From Vulcanimicrobiota bacterium (GTDB lineage Bacteria; Vulcanimicrobiota; Vulcanimicrobiia; Vulcanimicrobiales; Vulcanimicrobiaceae), in contig PMOS01000031.1 of NCBI GenBank assembly GCA_003161435.1, positions 124,001-188,000 of the forward strand: a stretch of 64,000 nt of DNA, read 5' to 3'. The position numbers and the translations under genes are program-made. The notes beneath the pieces were generated by a model. That model made no database searches. It had not been told where the DNA came from and saw only the letters and a program-made list of their open reading frames with translations. Below, piece after piece: positions 16,027 to 25,158 of this stretch; positions within the stretch are counted from its first letter, which is position 1; every line of letters begins with the position of its first letter.

Positions 16027-16935
16027 ATGACGGACCCTTCTCCGCTCGGCGACCTCCAATCCGAGAACGCTACACTGCGTGATGCGCTAGGGGCCGCACT
16101 GTACCGAGAGGGAGCGTTCCCCGCGGGTCACTACTACAGTCCAATCCCCGATCGGTTCGAGGTCACGCGGCTGACCGCATCCGAGCGGGTTTTTCCTCGC
16201 GAGCTGCCGGGGATCCAGATCAACGCTCAGGATCAGCTCAAGCTGCTGTCGTCGTTCGAACCGTTCTCCCGGGAGTTGCCGTTCCCCGTCCACGCCGACG
16301 CGTCGAACCGTTACTATTATGAGAATTCTTTCTTCAGCTACGGGGACGCTATCGCTCTGTACTCGATGATCCGCAGGACCGAACCGGCCAGGGTCGTCGA
16401 GGTCGGCTCGGGATTCTCGTCCGCGATCATGCTCGAGGTGAACGAACGGTTCTTCGCCGGGAACATCTCGTGTACGTTCATCGAACCACACCCTGATCGG
16501 CTGTACTCTCTGCTCCGATCGTCAGACCGGGACGCATCGACGATCGTCGAGCGCACGGTACAGGAGTGCGACCCCTCGCTGTTTCGCGAGCTCAAGCGCA
16601 ACGATATCCTCTTCATCGACTCGTCTCACGTCTTGAAGTACGGCGGCGACCTCGCATATTTGTTCGCGGAAGTGCTGCCGATTCTCACGGCCGGTGTCGT
16701 AGTCCATTTCCACGACATCTTTTACCCCTTCGAGTACCCTGCCGCTTGGTTGAACGAAGGCCGCTTCTGGAACGAGTGTTACTTCGTGCGTGCCTTCCTC
16801 ACGCACAACAGCGCGTATCGAATCGAACTCTTCAATGATTACTTGCGCATCTTCCACCGCGAGGCGCTGGGATCGGTGACCCCGCTGTGGCTGAACAACA
16901 CCGGCGGGAGCTTGTGGCTCAGGAAGATCGCATAG
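16027..16935 (+). CDS. Class I SAM-dependent methyltransferase, inverted in the locus
   Basis: From ATG 16027 the protein is 302 residues. It has motif I ARVVEVGSGFSSAIMLEV, then TFIEPHPDRLYSLL, NDILFIDSSHVLKYGGDLA and VVVHFHDIFYPFEYPAAWL, the pattern of the Methyltransf_24-like family found in glycan clusters. The open frame reaches back to 15487, but that part is antisense to the neighbouring glycosyltransferase. It is the only plus-strand gene between position 130 and 23874. About 225 bases upstream have no gene and must hold promoters for both directions; I see no clear operator there. Its 3' end overlaps the convergent glycosyltransferase by 17 bases. Confidence 0.75.
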   Translation: MTDPSPLGDLQSENATLRDALGAALYREGAFPAGHYYSPIPDRFEVTRLTASERVFPRELPGIQINAQDQLKLLSSFEPFSRELPFPVHADASNRYYYENSFFSYGDAIALYSMIRRTEPARVVEVGSGFSSAIMLEVNERFFAGNISCTFIEPHPDRLYSLLRSSDRDASTIVERTVQECDPSLFRELKRNDILFIDSSHVLKYGGDLAYLFAEVLPILTAGVVVHFHDIFYPFEYPAAWLNEGRFWNECYFVRAFLTHNSAYRIELFNDYLRIFHREALGSVTPLWLNNTGGSLWLRKIA

Positions 16936-18922
16936 TCGAGCGTGACGCCGAGACTTGGTCGATGACGTCGAGGGCCGTGCGCACGACCCGGTCGCTGCCG
17001 AAGAGCTCCAACGCCGCCGCGGCGCCTCGCGCGATCCTGGTCCATAGCTCTTGATCTTGGTATAGCTCGATCACCGCGGCGGCGAAGGCCTCAGCGTCGT
17101 CCGCGATCATCGTATCGAGTCTGTCGGCGAGCGCAAAGCCTTCCGCGCCGACGCTCGTCATCACGGTGGGTAAGCCGTACGATAGCGCCTGCCCGATCTT
17201 ACCCTTTACCCCGGCGCCGTAGCGTAAGGGCGCGACGAAGACCCTCGCGGCACGGAAATACGGTTCCACGTCGCGTACGTATCCCGTCACCGTAACCTGT
17301 TGACTTGCGAGCGCGAGCACGTCCGGCGGCGGCTCGGCGCCAAGAAGCGTCACGCGCAACTCCGGCAGCGCCTCCCAGACCATCGGCATGACGTCTCGAA
17401 CGAGCCACTTGACCGCGTCGACATTCGGCGTGTGGTTGTATCCGCCGATGAAAAGCAGCCCGGAAGTGCTCGAGAACGCCCGGTCGTACGCCGCGGCAAC
17501 GTCGTGAATGTTGGAAACAATGGCGACCGAAGCTATGCCGGCCGCCCGGATGACCTCCGCCTCGATCGCGCTTACCACGATCGTGGCGTCGGCCGCAGCG
17601 GCGCACGCCAGCTCGAGTGCCTCGACGGCGCGCCACGTCTGGTCGTCCACCGATCCGTCGAACGTCACTTGCCGCGCAAGACGAACGTGGTGAAGGTCCA
17701 CCGTGTCGTATATGATCGGGATGTCCGACAGCTCACGAATCGCCGGAAGGTACTTGCGGCAAAGGTCGGGACGACAGATCCAAGCCACGTCAACGGTCGG
17801 CAGCGCGTCGATCAGGAATTCCTTCCAGCGCCGAGGATCGCCCTCGGTGTAGTACAGCACCTCGACGCCGCGTGCTTCCAACTCGTCCGTGTAGGGCTGC
17901 AGCGGCGCGAGATTGTCCGGCAGGAAGACAACCCGCTGCCCGTTCGCCACGAAACCATCGACCAAGCGCCGCAGGCGATGCGAGCCTGATTCCCGGTCGT
18001 ACAAGGGAACGTACGAGTCAACGACCAGAATGCCGCGCGCCGCGCTCGTCCGCATGCGCGCTGCAGCGCGCACCCCGGCCGGATTCGGCGACGCATGGTC
18101 CCGCTCGAGCACGGCTCGCCACTTCTCGCGAAACTTCGGCCGGTTGACGTCTTGAAAACGCTTCATGCTCGACGATAGGTCCGTGCCTGCCGTCACGCCC
18201 TCGTGATGCGTAACGACCGAGCGCGGCTCGTAGACGACGCGATATCCCCGTGCGCGAACTTCGAAGCACAGGTCGGTATCCTCGTAGTACGCAGGCACGT
18301 ACCGCTCGTCGAATCCACCGACTTCCCGAAAGAGTGCGGCGCCGATCAGGAGAGCGGCGCCGGAAACGTAGTCGACGTCACGAGTGAAATTGTATTCAGG
18401 ACGGCGGGGGTCGTCATTGCGTCCGTAGTTCCAGCCGCCGGCGTCGGACCAGATGATGCCGCCGGCTTCTTGCAGGCGCCCGTCGGGATAGACGAGCTTA
18501 GAACCGACGATACCGATCCGCGATTCGCTCTCGGCGCGTTCGATCAGTGCCCGCAGCGTCCCGTCGTGCACTTCGGTGTCGTTGTTCAAGAAGAACAGGT
18601 AGCGGCCTCGCGCGAGGCCCGCGCCGCGATTGCAGGCGTGTACGAAGCCGGCGTTGGTACCGTTCCTCACGACGTCGACGCCGGGCAGCGACGAAAGTGC
18701 CCGCGGCGTTTCGTCGTGAGAGGCGTCGTCGACGACCACCAGCTGTATCGCGACATCGGGGTCGCATGCGAACAGCGACGCCAGGCACCGCCGGGTCACC
18801 GCCCACTTGTTGAAGACAGGCACGATGATCGAGACGACCGGCGAGGCTACACCCGACAGTCTTCGAGCCGCATGCGCCGAAAGGTCGGCCCCGCGACGAT
18901 CGAACAGCGCACGTGGCAGCAT
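16919..18922 (-). CDS. Bifunctional glycosyltransferase, GT2 + GT4 domains (paralog)
   Basis: A 667-residue enzyme with the same two domains as the gene at 13774-15801. The GT2 part has VVSIIVPVFNKWAVTRRC, LVVVDDASHD, FFLNNDTEVHDG and PAYYEDTDLCFEVRARG. The GT-B part has SNIHDV, LFIGGYNHTPNVDAVKW, RVFVAPLRYGAGVKGKIGQA and LPTVMTSVGAEGF. Long stretches are shared with the paralog, for example VDSYVPLYDRESGS and LPTVDVAWICRP, so an old duplication is evident. The start is 2 bases after the stop of the ABC ATPase gene, which suggests co-transcription with the exporter and a role in the exported polymer. Confidence 0.85.
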   Translation of the reverse strand: MLPRALFDRRGADLSAHAARRLSGVASPVVSIIVPVFNKWAVTRRCLASLFACDPDVAIQLVVVDDASHDETPRALSSLPGVDVVRNGTNAGFVHACNRGAGLARGRYLFFLNNDTEVHDGTLRALIERAESESRIGIVGSKLVYPDGRLQEAGGIIWSDAGGWNYGRNDDPRRPEYNFTRDVDYVSGAALLIGAALFREVGGFDERYVPAYYEDTDLCFEVRARGYRVVYEPRSVVTHHEGVTAGTDLSSSMKRFQDVNRPKFREKWRAVLERDHASPNPAGVRAAARMRTSAARGILVVDSYVPLYDRESGSHRLRRLVDGFVANGQRVVFLPDNLAPLQPYTDELEARGVEVLYYTEGDPRRWKEFLIDALPTVDVAWICRPDLCRKYLPAIRELSDIPIIYDTVDLHHVRLARQVTFDGSVDDQTWRAVEALELACAAAADATIVVSAIEAEVIRAAGIASVAIVSNIHDVAAAYDRAFSSTSGLLFIGGYNHTPNVDAVKWLVRDVMPMVWEALPELRVTLLGAEPPPDVLALASQQVTVTGYVRDVEPYFRAARVFVAPLRYGAGVKGKIGQALSYGLPTVMTSVGAEGFALADRLDTMIADDAEAFAAAVIELYQDQELWTRIARGAAAALELFGSDRVVRTALDVIDQVSASRSTMRSS

Positions 18923-18924
18923 GG

Positions 18925-19938
18925 CTACGTGACGGCGTCTTCCTCGGCGGCGCCCTCTGCGTCGGTCTTCCGCTCCGGAATCTGCTCGATGATCGCCTCA
19001 TCGACCATAATCACCTCGTACGACGAGAATCCACTCCAGCCGTACCATTCGTCCGCGCCGATTTTCCGGCGATGGCCATCCTGAACGAGAAATATCTTCG
19101 CTTCGGGCTCCGCCGACCGCGCGCGGATCAGGAGTTCCCCATTTTCGCTCGCGGCCGCCATGGCGATGAGATCCTCGCCGCTCCGGAAGCTCTTGCTCTC
19201 CGGAACGGAATCCAAGTACAATTTCACTGCGGTCGACGCGTCTCCGTCGAAGCGGGCCTTGCCTTCGTCGAGCCAGACAACCCGTTCGCACGTCCGAGCG
19301 ATATGGGCTAGGTCGTGCGATACCAAGACGATCGTCGAATGCGCGTCCCAGAACCGCTCGATCCGCGCGCCGCACTTCCGCCGGAAGCGCTCATCGCCTA
19401 CCGCGAGCACCTCGTCGAGCAGCAAGATGTCGGGACGGAACTCGGTTGCGATTGCAAACCCGAGCCGTGCGCTCATTCCCGAGGACAGCGTCTTCGTCGG
19501 CTGGTCGCGAATCTCCACGAGTTCCGCGAACTCGAGAATCGACTCGACGTGCGCACGAACCACCGCCTCTTCGTGGCCCAGCAGCACACCATAGTACAAG
19601 ATATTGTCGACCAGGTTCAGCTCCGGATCAAAGCCGACGCCGATCTCGATCAGCGGCGCCAACGAGCCTTCGACCTCGACGACACCTTCCGTCGGCGTGA
19701 GGACTCCCGCGATCAGTTTGAGAAGAGTCGACTTGCCGCTGCCGTTCGGGCCGATGATACCAACCTTTTCGCCATGCGCGATCCGCACGTTCAGGGAGTC
19801 GATGACGGTATGCCGCTTGACGTTGCGGCGCAATCCGCGTGTTAGGTTGAGCAGCGTGCGCTTGATGTCATAGTGCAGTTCTTGTTGCGTTCGCCGAATG
19901 AGTGTGACGTCACGCAAGTCGATCGCGGGAAGAGTCAT
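18925..19938 (-). CDS. Polysaccharide ABC exporter ATPase (Wzt/TagH-like)
   Basis: Starting at ATG 19938 the protein is 337 residues. It has Walker A GPNGSGKST at 63-71, signature LSSGMSARLGFA beginning at 151, Walker B ILLLDEVLAVGD at about 171-182 and the switch histidine in TIVLVSHDLAHIA. These features, and the spacing, fit the ABCA/Wzt branch that drives export of O antigen, capsule or teichoic acid. After the ATPase core a ~95-residue extension follows, with QDGHRRKIGADEWYGW; it is shorter than the glycan-binding domain of E. coli O9a Wzt and shows no clear homology to it. The start overlaps the permease stop (ATGA), so the two are translationally coupled. Confidence 0.9.
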   Translation of the reverse strand: MTLPAIDLRDVTLIRRTQQELHYDIKRTLLNLTRGLRRNVKRHTVIDSLNVRIAHGEKVGIIGPNGSGKSTLLKLIAGVLTPTEGVVEVEGSLAPLIEIGVGFDPELNLVDNILYYGVLLGHEEAVVRAHVESILEFAELVEIRDQPTKTLSSGMSARLGFAIATEFRPDILLLDEVLAVGDERFRRKCGARIERFWDAHSTIVLVSHDLAHIARTCERVVWLDEGKARFDGDASTAVKLYLDSVPESKSFRSGEDLIAMAAASENGELLIRARSAEPEAKIFLVQDGHRRKIGADEWYGWSGFSSYEVIMVDEAIIEQIPERKTDAEGAAEEDAVT

Positions 19939-20753
19939 ATCAGATCCATGAAGTCGCGTCGCGTTGCGCGAAACAACCACACACCGATCGCGAACGCAAG
20001 CACTCCGCTCGCAAGCGAGATGCCGATCAGACCGAATCGGATCGACCCGTGAGCAAGAGTCACTTCGCGAATAGCGGAGATCTGCTGGGCAAGGGGGTTG
20101 ATATTGAACCAAAAGCGGATTCGGTCCGGGACCACCTCCGCTGGATAGAACATCGGGCTGGTAAGCCAGAAAATGAAGCCTACGATTCCCCAGAGGTACG
20201 AGAGGTCGCGAAAGAACACGTACATTGCCGAAAGCACCAAAGCGAAACCCGTAGTCAGCAGCGCCAGACCGAGCAGAACGACCGGCACGAGCATCACGCG
20301 AAGCGGATCGTGAACGACGACGATCGCTACTACGAGTACGACGGGAAACGTCGTGAGTAGCTGCTGATAGAGGTTTGCGGCAACGGAAGAGACAGGGAAT
20401 ACGGCCGGCGGAACGGCGATCTTGTTCAAGATCGTTCCGTTTGCGACGACGGTGATCAACGCTTCGGACGTCGTGCTCATGAAAAACGTGACGATGACGA
20501 GCGCGACGAAAACCGATAGCAAGTACCGTGTCACCGATCCGTCATAGTACCTCGCGAAAGCGGTGCCGAACAGCGTTGTGTATACGACCGTCATCATCAC
20601 AGGATTGCCGAAGGACCACAGCACGCCAAGCGCGCTCCCACGGTAACGCACTTTGAGCGAGCGCAGCGCGCTGATTCGTGTCAGGCGGAGGAATCGCTGT
20701 ACGTATGCAGTGCGCTCCACCGAAAGAACCTGCGAGGTCACGTGGGCTGCCAT
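19935..20753 (-). CDS. Polysaccharide ABC exporter permease (Wzm/ABC-2 type)
   Basis: From ATG 20753 the protein is 272 residues with six hydrophobic segments and the ABC-2 phrase LKVRYRGSALGVLWSFGNPV near the N-terminus, which is characteristic of Wzm/TagG/KpsM-type permeases. A later segment, WLTSPMFYPAEVVPDRIRFW, followed by FNINPLAQ, is also typical. With the ATPase immediately downstream it should form the inner-membrane channel that moves an undecaprenyl-linked glycan out of the cytoplasm. The longer open frame to 20804 adds residues unlike the family. Confidence 0.9.
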   Translation of the reverse strand: MAAHVTSQVLSVERTAYVQRFLRLTRISALRSLKVRYRGSALGVLWSFGNPVMMTVVYTTLFGTAFARYYDGSVTRYLLSVFVALVIVTFFMSTTSEALITVVANGTILNKIAVPPAVFPVSSVAANLYQQLLTTFPVVLVVAIVVVHDPLRVMLVPVVLLGLALLTTGFALVLSAMYVFFRDLSYLWGIVGFIFWLTSPMFYPAEVVPDRIRFWFNINPLAQQISAIREVTLAHGSIRFGLIGISLASGVLAFAIGVWLFRATRRDFMDLI

Positions 20754-20827
20754 CAGAAAAGTTTCGCGATCATTGGCGAAGAGAGGTAATCCAGCGCACG
20801 GCAAAACCTCTCCTGTTTATGCGTGGT

Positions 20828-21631
20828 TCAGCGTCCAATGGTTCCTCGAGTTCCGCGCGCATTCGACGGGGACGGACCTGGCGCAGCCGAGCGTCTGTAG
20901 TCACCGCGGGAAAGCCACTTCTCCAGCAGCGCGTAGAGCACGATGAACAGGTACCGGCTGCCCATCTCCTTGATCTTGAGCTTCGACGTTCCATACCGGC
21001 GGTTGTACCAATTGGTCGGGACGACGGTCCAGGAGAAGCCTCGTACGATCGCCTTGAGCGGCAGCTCGACAGTGATGTTGAAATGGTGCGAGAGGATCGG
21101 GCGCACGCCGTCGATCGCCTCTCGCCGGTAGCATTTGAAGGCATTTGTCACATCGTTGTAGCGCAGCCCGAACAGCAGGGCGACGAACGAGTTCGCCACC
21201 CGATTCAACGCCAGCTTGAGCGGCGGATAGTCGACGACGGTCGCCTCGCGCGTGAAGCGCGTACCGAAAGCGCAGTCGTATCCGCGTTCGAGCGCCTGCC
21301 AATACGTGACGATGTCGGCCGGGTCGTCGGACGCGTCGGCCATGACGATGCACACCGCGTCCCCCTGGTAGGCGTCGAGGCCGGTGTGGATCGCGTTGCC
21401 GAAGCCGGGGGCGCGCAGGTTGGGTATGCTGCGAATCGCCGGCCACGCGATCGCGGCACGGGTCACCTCGGCGGCGGTCCCGTCGACCGAGTGGTCGTCG
21501 ACCACCACGATCTCGAACACGATCGATGCGCCGGTCAGCCGCTCGGCGATCTGCGTCACGGTCGCGGCGATGTGCTCCTGCTCGTTGTACGCGGGGATCA
21601 CGACCGAGAGCGTGCGGTCAGACGGAGGCAT
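20828..21631 (-). CDS. GT2 family glycosyltransferase (DPM1-like)
   Basis: A 267-residue GT-A enzyme starting [18 protein letters not shown], with [12 protein letters not shown] and an acidic site [12 protein letters not shown] where polyprenyl-phosphate-mannose synthases have DADLQHPPE-type motifs. The stretch [18 protein letters not shown] is shared with DPM1/polyprenol glycosyltransferases. There is no C-terminal membrane anchor; the tail is low-complexity. The gene overlaps the upstream epimerase by 14 bases and lies 74 bases before the permease. It probably transfers a sugar to a lipid carrier or growing chain. Confidence 0.8.
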   Translation of the reverse strand: MPPSDRTLSVVIPAYNEQEHIAATVTQIAERLTGASIVFEIVVVDDHSVDGTAAEVTRAAIAWPAIRSIPNLRAPGFGNAIHTGLDAYQGDAVCIVMADASDDPADIVTYWQALERGYDCAFGTRFTREATVVDYPPLKLALNRVANSFVALLFGLRYNDVTNAFKCYRREAIDGVRPILSHHFNITVELPLKAIVRGFSWTVVPTNWYNRRYGTSKLKIKEMGSRYLFIVLYALLEKWLSRGDYRRSAAPGPSPSNARGTRGTIGR

Positions 21632-22712
21632 CCTGCGCCCGTCGTTCGGCCTGCCATCGCTCGGCGTTCTTCTCGAACATCTCGGTCAGCAGCGCGCGCA
21701 GATCGTGCCGCTGGCGCCAGTCCGGATAGTGCGCCTTGAACTTGGCCATGTCGCTGATGTACCAGATGTGGTCGCCGACCCGGTTGTCCTCGGTGTACGA
21801 CCAGTCGAGCTCGCGTCCGGTGACCTCCTCGCAGAGATCGATCGCCTCGAGCATCGAGCAGTTGCTGAACCGGGTGCCGCCGGCGTTGTAGACCTCGCCG
21901 CACCGCGGCGCGCGAAACACGCAATCGAAGGCGTTCACCAAATCGAGGCTGTGGATGTTGTCCCGCACCTGTTTGCCCTTGTACCCGAAAACCGTGTAGG
22001 GCTGCCCGGTCGCCGTGCACTTCATCAGATAGGCGAGAAACCCGTGCAGCTTGGTTCCCGAATGGTTCGGGCCCGTCAGGCAACCGCCGCGAAACACCGT
22101 CGTGGGCATCGAGAAGTAGCGGCCGTATTCCTGAACCAGCACGTCGGCCGCGATCTTTGACGCACCGAACAGCGAGTGCTTCGAGCGATCGATCCGCAGC
22201 TGTTCGTCGATGCCGTTCCAGTACGGATGGTCGGCAGCGATCTCCCAGCGCTTCTCGAGCTCGACGAGCGGGAGCTCGTTCGGCGCGTCGCCGTACACCT
22301 TGTTGGTCGACGTGAAGATGAACACAGCCTCAGGCGCATGCTTGCGTGTCGCCTCGAGCACGCACAGCGTGCCGTTCGCGTTGACGGTGAAGTCGGTCTG
22401 CGGGTCGCTCGCCGCCCAGTCGTGCGACGGTTGCGCCGCGGCGTGGATCACCAGCGCGATCCGCCGGCCGTAACGGGCGAACAGCTCGTCCATCGCCGCC
22501 GTGTCGCGAACGTCGGCGTCGAAGTGCACGTATTGCCGTGGAAAGCGCGCCTCGAGGGCTCGGCGGTTCCAGTCGGTCGAGGCTTCCGGGCCGAAGAACC
22601 GCTGCCGGAAATCGTTGTCGACGCCGGCGACCTCATGCCCGCGCTCGGCGAAATACGCGACCGACTCGGACCCGATCAGACCCGCCGATCCGGTAACGAC
22701 GACGACGGCCAT
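21618..22712 (-). CDS. SDR sugar-nucleotide epimerase (CDP-paratose 2-epimerase-like)
   Basis: A 364-residue extended SDR protein with [10 protein letters not shown] at the NAD-binding site, [33 protein letters not shown] and [19 protein letters not shown]. These phrases recur in proteins annotated as CDP-paratose 2-epimerase (tyvelose epimerase). The usual YxxxK of SDR enzymes reads FGASK here, with Phe in place of the catalytic Tyr, which as I recall is normal for this subfamily. The enzyme would act on a nucleotide deoxysugar; substrate identity is unproven. It lies 30 bases after a second SDR gene. Confidence 0.8.
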   Translation of the reverse strand: MAVVVVTGSAGLIGSESVAYFAERGHEVAGVDNDFRQRFFGPEASTDWNRRALEARFPRQYVHFDADVRDTAAMDELFARYGRRIALVIHAAAQPSHDWAASDPQTDFTVNANGTLCVLEATRKHAPEAVFIFTSTNKVYGDAPNELPLVELEKRWEIAADHPYWNGIDEQLRIDRSKHSLFGASKIAADVLVQEYGRYFSMPTTVFRGGCLTGPNHSGTKLHGFLAYLMKCTATGQPYTVFGYKGKQVRDNIHSLDLVNAFDCVFRAPRCGEVYNAGGTRFSNCSMLEAIDLCEEVTGRELDWSYTEDNRVGDHIWYISDMAKFKAHYPDWRQRHDLRALLTEMFEKNAERWQAERRAQDASV

Positions 22713-22742
22713 TCAGATTAATGTTCTCCTTAGCGTGACAGA

Positions 22743-23813
22743 TCACGGCCACAGCGGCGCGACCAGAAGTTCGTTTGCGCGAATCCACTCGAAGATATCG
22801 ACGAGCGTCTCACGCGGCGTCTTGCTCGGCGACCACCCCGTATCCGCGGTCACCCGCGTGTTATCGCTGACGTAGAGGCGGATGTCCGAGGGTCGATTCT
22901 CGCTAACGTGTTCGATCTCCACCCGGTTACCGGTGATCTCGCGGCACAGCTCCGTCGTCTCGGCGAGCGAAAGGCTGGACGCGAGGCCGCCGCCGACGTT
23001 GTAGACCCGAGGCGGCAGCGTCGCGATCGACTCGATCTGGCGCAGGATCAGGTCGCCCAAGTCGTCGATCGCGACGAGGTCGCGAACCTGCTTCCCTTGG
23101 CCACCGTGCCCGATATAGGCCAGCGGTCGCTTGAAGTAATGGCGACCCATCCAGAGCGCGAACACGCCTTGGTCGGCCTTGCCAAGCTGCCACGGGCCGG
23201 TGATGACGCCGCAGCGGTCGACGATCGTGCGCAAGCCGTACATGTCGGCGTACTCGGTCAGGAGCAACTCGGCAGCGAGCTTCGTCGCACCGTACAGCGA
23301 GCGTGGACCGTCGAGCGGGAAGTCTTCCCGGATCCCGGCCGGACCGACGCCGGCCAGGGTCTGTCCCCGGGCGATCGCGTACCGCGTCGGCTCCTCCTCG
23401 AGCACGATCGCATCGAGCGCTGCGACCGGATAGACCCGGCTCGTCGAGAGGAACACGACGTCGGCTCCGTCGCGCCGGGCCAGCTCGAGCAGGTTCACCG
23501 TACCGCGCAGGTTGGCGTCGATGACCGGCAGGGCGCCGCGCTCGTATGCCGCCAGCACCGCCGGTTCGGCCGCGCAGTCCAGCACCAGATCGAAGCGCGC
23601 GTGCGGGAAATCCAGGTCGTCGGGCTGTCGGACGTCGGCATGGACGAACTCGACCCGCGCCTGCGCCAACCGCGGCAGGTTCCACTCAGCTCCGCGCCGC
23701 TTGAGGTTGTCGACGGCGACGATGCGCGCCTCGGGGTAGCGGGTGCGCAGGCGCAGCGCGAGATTCGATCCGACGAATCCCGCTCCGCCGGCGACCAGCA
23801 CGTTGGAAGGCAT
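22743..23813 (-). CDS. NAD-dependent sugar-nucleotide epimerase/dehydratase
   Basis: Starting at ATG 23813 (a GTG at 23819 is also possible), the protein has 356 residues. It contains GGAGFVGSNLALRL, RIVAVDNLKRRGAEWNLPR, VVFLSTSRVYPV and an intact catalytic pair in SLYGATKLAAELLL (YxxxK). QGKQVRDLVAIDDLGDLI matches a phrase of the neighbouring SDR, so the two are relatives that may catalyse successive steps. The gene is divergent from the UXS-like gene, separated by 61 bases that must include promoter elements. Confidence 0.8.
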   Translation of the reverse strand: MPSNVLVAGGAGFVGSNLALRLRTRYPEARIVAVDNLKRRGAEWNLPRLAQARVEFVHADVRQPDDLDFPHARFDLVLDCAAEPAVLAAYERGALPVIDANLRGTVNLLELARRDGADVVFLSTSRVYPVAALDAIVLEEEPTRYAIARGQTLAGVGPAGIREDFPLDGPRSLYGATKLAAELLLTEYADMYGLRTIVDRCGVITGPWQLGKADQGVFALWMGRHYFKRPLAYIGHGGQGKQVRDLVAIDDLGDLILRQIESIATLPPRVYNVGGGLASSLSLAETTELCREITGNRVEIEHVSENRPSDIRLYVSDNTRVTADTGWSPSKTPRETLVDIFEWIRANELLVAPLWP

Positions 23814-23874
23814 ACTCACCGGTGATAGACCTCCGTGCGGAGGGTGCCCTTCGAGCGGCCCGAACGGCCCCGGC

Positions 23875-24831
23875 GTGATCGCCTATGTGACCGGCGCCGC
23901 CGGCTTTGTCGGTTCGCATCTGTGCGATCGGCTGCTGCGCGACGGGGCCGACGTCGTCGGCATCGACAACCTCGCGACCGGCGCCGTCGAGAATCTGCGC
24001 GACGCGCAGGCGAGCTCGCGCTTCACCTTCGTGCAGGCCGACGTGTCGGAGCCCTGGGAAACCTGGATCGCCGATCTTTCCGCCGCGCTGCAACGCCCGG
24101 CTGTGATGCTGCACTTCGCCTCGCCCGCGAGCCCGGTGCAATACGAGCGTCTGGCGCTGCAAACGATGGCCGTCAACGCCGTCGGAACGATGCACGCCGT
24201 CGCCGCGGCGCAGGCGTCCGGGGCAACGCTGCTGTTCGCTTCGACCAGCGAGAGCTATGGCGACCCGCACGAGCACCCTCAGCGCGAGACCTATTGGGGC
24301 AACGTCAACCCGGTCGGGATCCGATCGTGCTACGACGAGTCCAAGCGTTTCGGCGAGGCCTACGTTACGACGGCGGTCCGCAAGCTCGGGATCGACGGAC
24401 GCGTGGTGCGCATCTTCAACACGTACGGCCCGCGCATGCAGGCCGGCGACGGCCGCGTGATCCCGAACTTCTGCATCTCTGCGCTGCGCGGCGAACCGCT
24501 GACCGTGTACGGCGACGGCTCGCAAACGCGCAGCTTTTGCTACGTCGACGACTTGGTCGACGGGCTCGTGCGCTTCGCGACGCGCTCCGGTTTGGCGGGC
24601 CGCGTAGTGAACATCGGCAACGACGGCGAGTACACGATCCGGCAACTGGCCGAGATCACCGCCCGACTCGCCGGCACCGAGTTGCGGCTCACACGCGACG
24701 CGCTTCCGCCCGACGACCCCACCCGCCGCAAACCCGACGTCACGCTCGCCCGCGAGCTGCTGGACTGGCAACCGACCACGCCGCTCGAAACCGGCCTACG
24801 CCGCACCCTCGACTACTTCCGAAAAGGTTGA
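23875..24831 (+). CDS. UDP-glucuronate decarboxylase-like SDR (UXS type)
   Basis: GTG 23875 begins a 318-residue extended SDR with TGAAGFVGS at 6-14, a YWGNVNPVGIRSCYDESKR block with catalytic Y153 and K157, and RIFNTYGPRMQ. The GNVNP-x2-R-CYDE-K pattern is characteristic of UDP-xylose synthases, which decarboxylate UDP-glucuronate. The protein is the soluble short form. It runs opposite to the rest of the glycan locus. Its stop codon (24829-24831) lies within a dispersed repeat, and the final residues RKG are encoded by that repeat. Confidence 0.82.
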   Translation: MIAYVTGAAGFVGSHLCDRLLRDGADVVGIDNLATGAVENLRDAQASSRFTFVQADVSEPWETWIADLSAALQRPAVMLHFASPASPVQYERLALQTMAVNAVGTMHAVAAAQASGATLLFASTSESYGDPHEHPQRETYWGNVNPVGIRSCYDESKRFGEAYVTTAVRKLGIDGRVVRIFNTYGPRMQAGDGRVIPNFCISALRGEPLTVYGDGSQTRSFCYVDDLVDGLVRFATRSGLAGRVVNIGNDGEYTIRQLAEITARLAGTELRLTRDALPPDDPTRRKPDVTLARELLDWQPTTPLETGLRRTLDYFRKG

Positions 24832-25158
24832 GCCCCGCTCTAACGAGCGGCGCTCAGCCGTTTCAATATCCCGCCGTCACGCTGAGCCTGTCGAAGCGCG
24901 AACGACCGCGACGCAACACAAACCCGAGCGCGGCATCGACGTTCCTCTCCCGTAATCCTGAGCTTGTCGAAGGATTACCGCGACGACGTCCGCATGCGTT
25001 CGATCGCAGAGCGCCGATCGTTAGAGCGGGGCTCATCCTTTTTCGCAGTCGCCCTTCGCCAGGCTCAGGACGACGCCGTGAATTTCGCAACGCGCGCACC
25101 GTTTGTCGTATCGCTCGATCGTTCGCGCTTCGACAAGCTCAGCGTGACGGAGCGAAGC
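24830..25158. repeat. Convergent junction filled with conserved-loop hairpins and a long inverted repeat
   Basis: This 329-base gap has no gene. It holds a 25-base near-perfect inverted repeat (24830-24854 and 25010-25034, one mismatch, extending outward over a shared A-rich CGAAAAAGG-like stretch). It also holds four copies of a hairpin with loop TGAGCYTGTCGAA or its complement: core 24880-24898 (stem CGC/GCG), 24952-24978 (stem GTAATCC/GGATTAC, perfect), 25048-25074 (GTCGCCC/GGACGAC, complement orientation) and about 25122-25148. The segment 25005-25057 matches 41494-41546 at 46 of 53 positions. Both flanking genes take their TGA stop from TGAGC of a repeat. Confidence 0.85.

Noticed and set aside
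23686-24771. A 361-aa minus-strand ORF opposite the UXS-like gene
   Set aside because: The composition is that of an antisense shadow, while the plus strand has intact SDR motifs.
24832-25158. Possible transposase remnant in the largest gene-free gap
   Set aside because: No frame resembles a transposase; only hairpins and inverted repeats are present.
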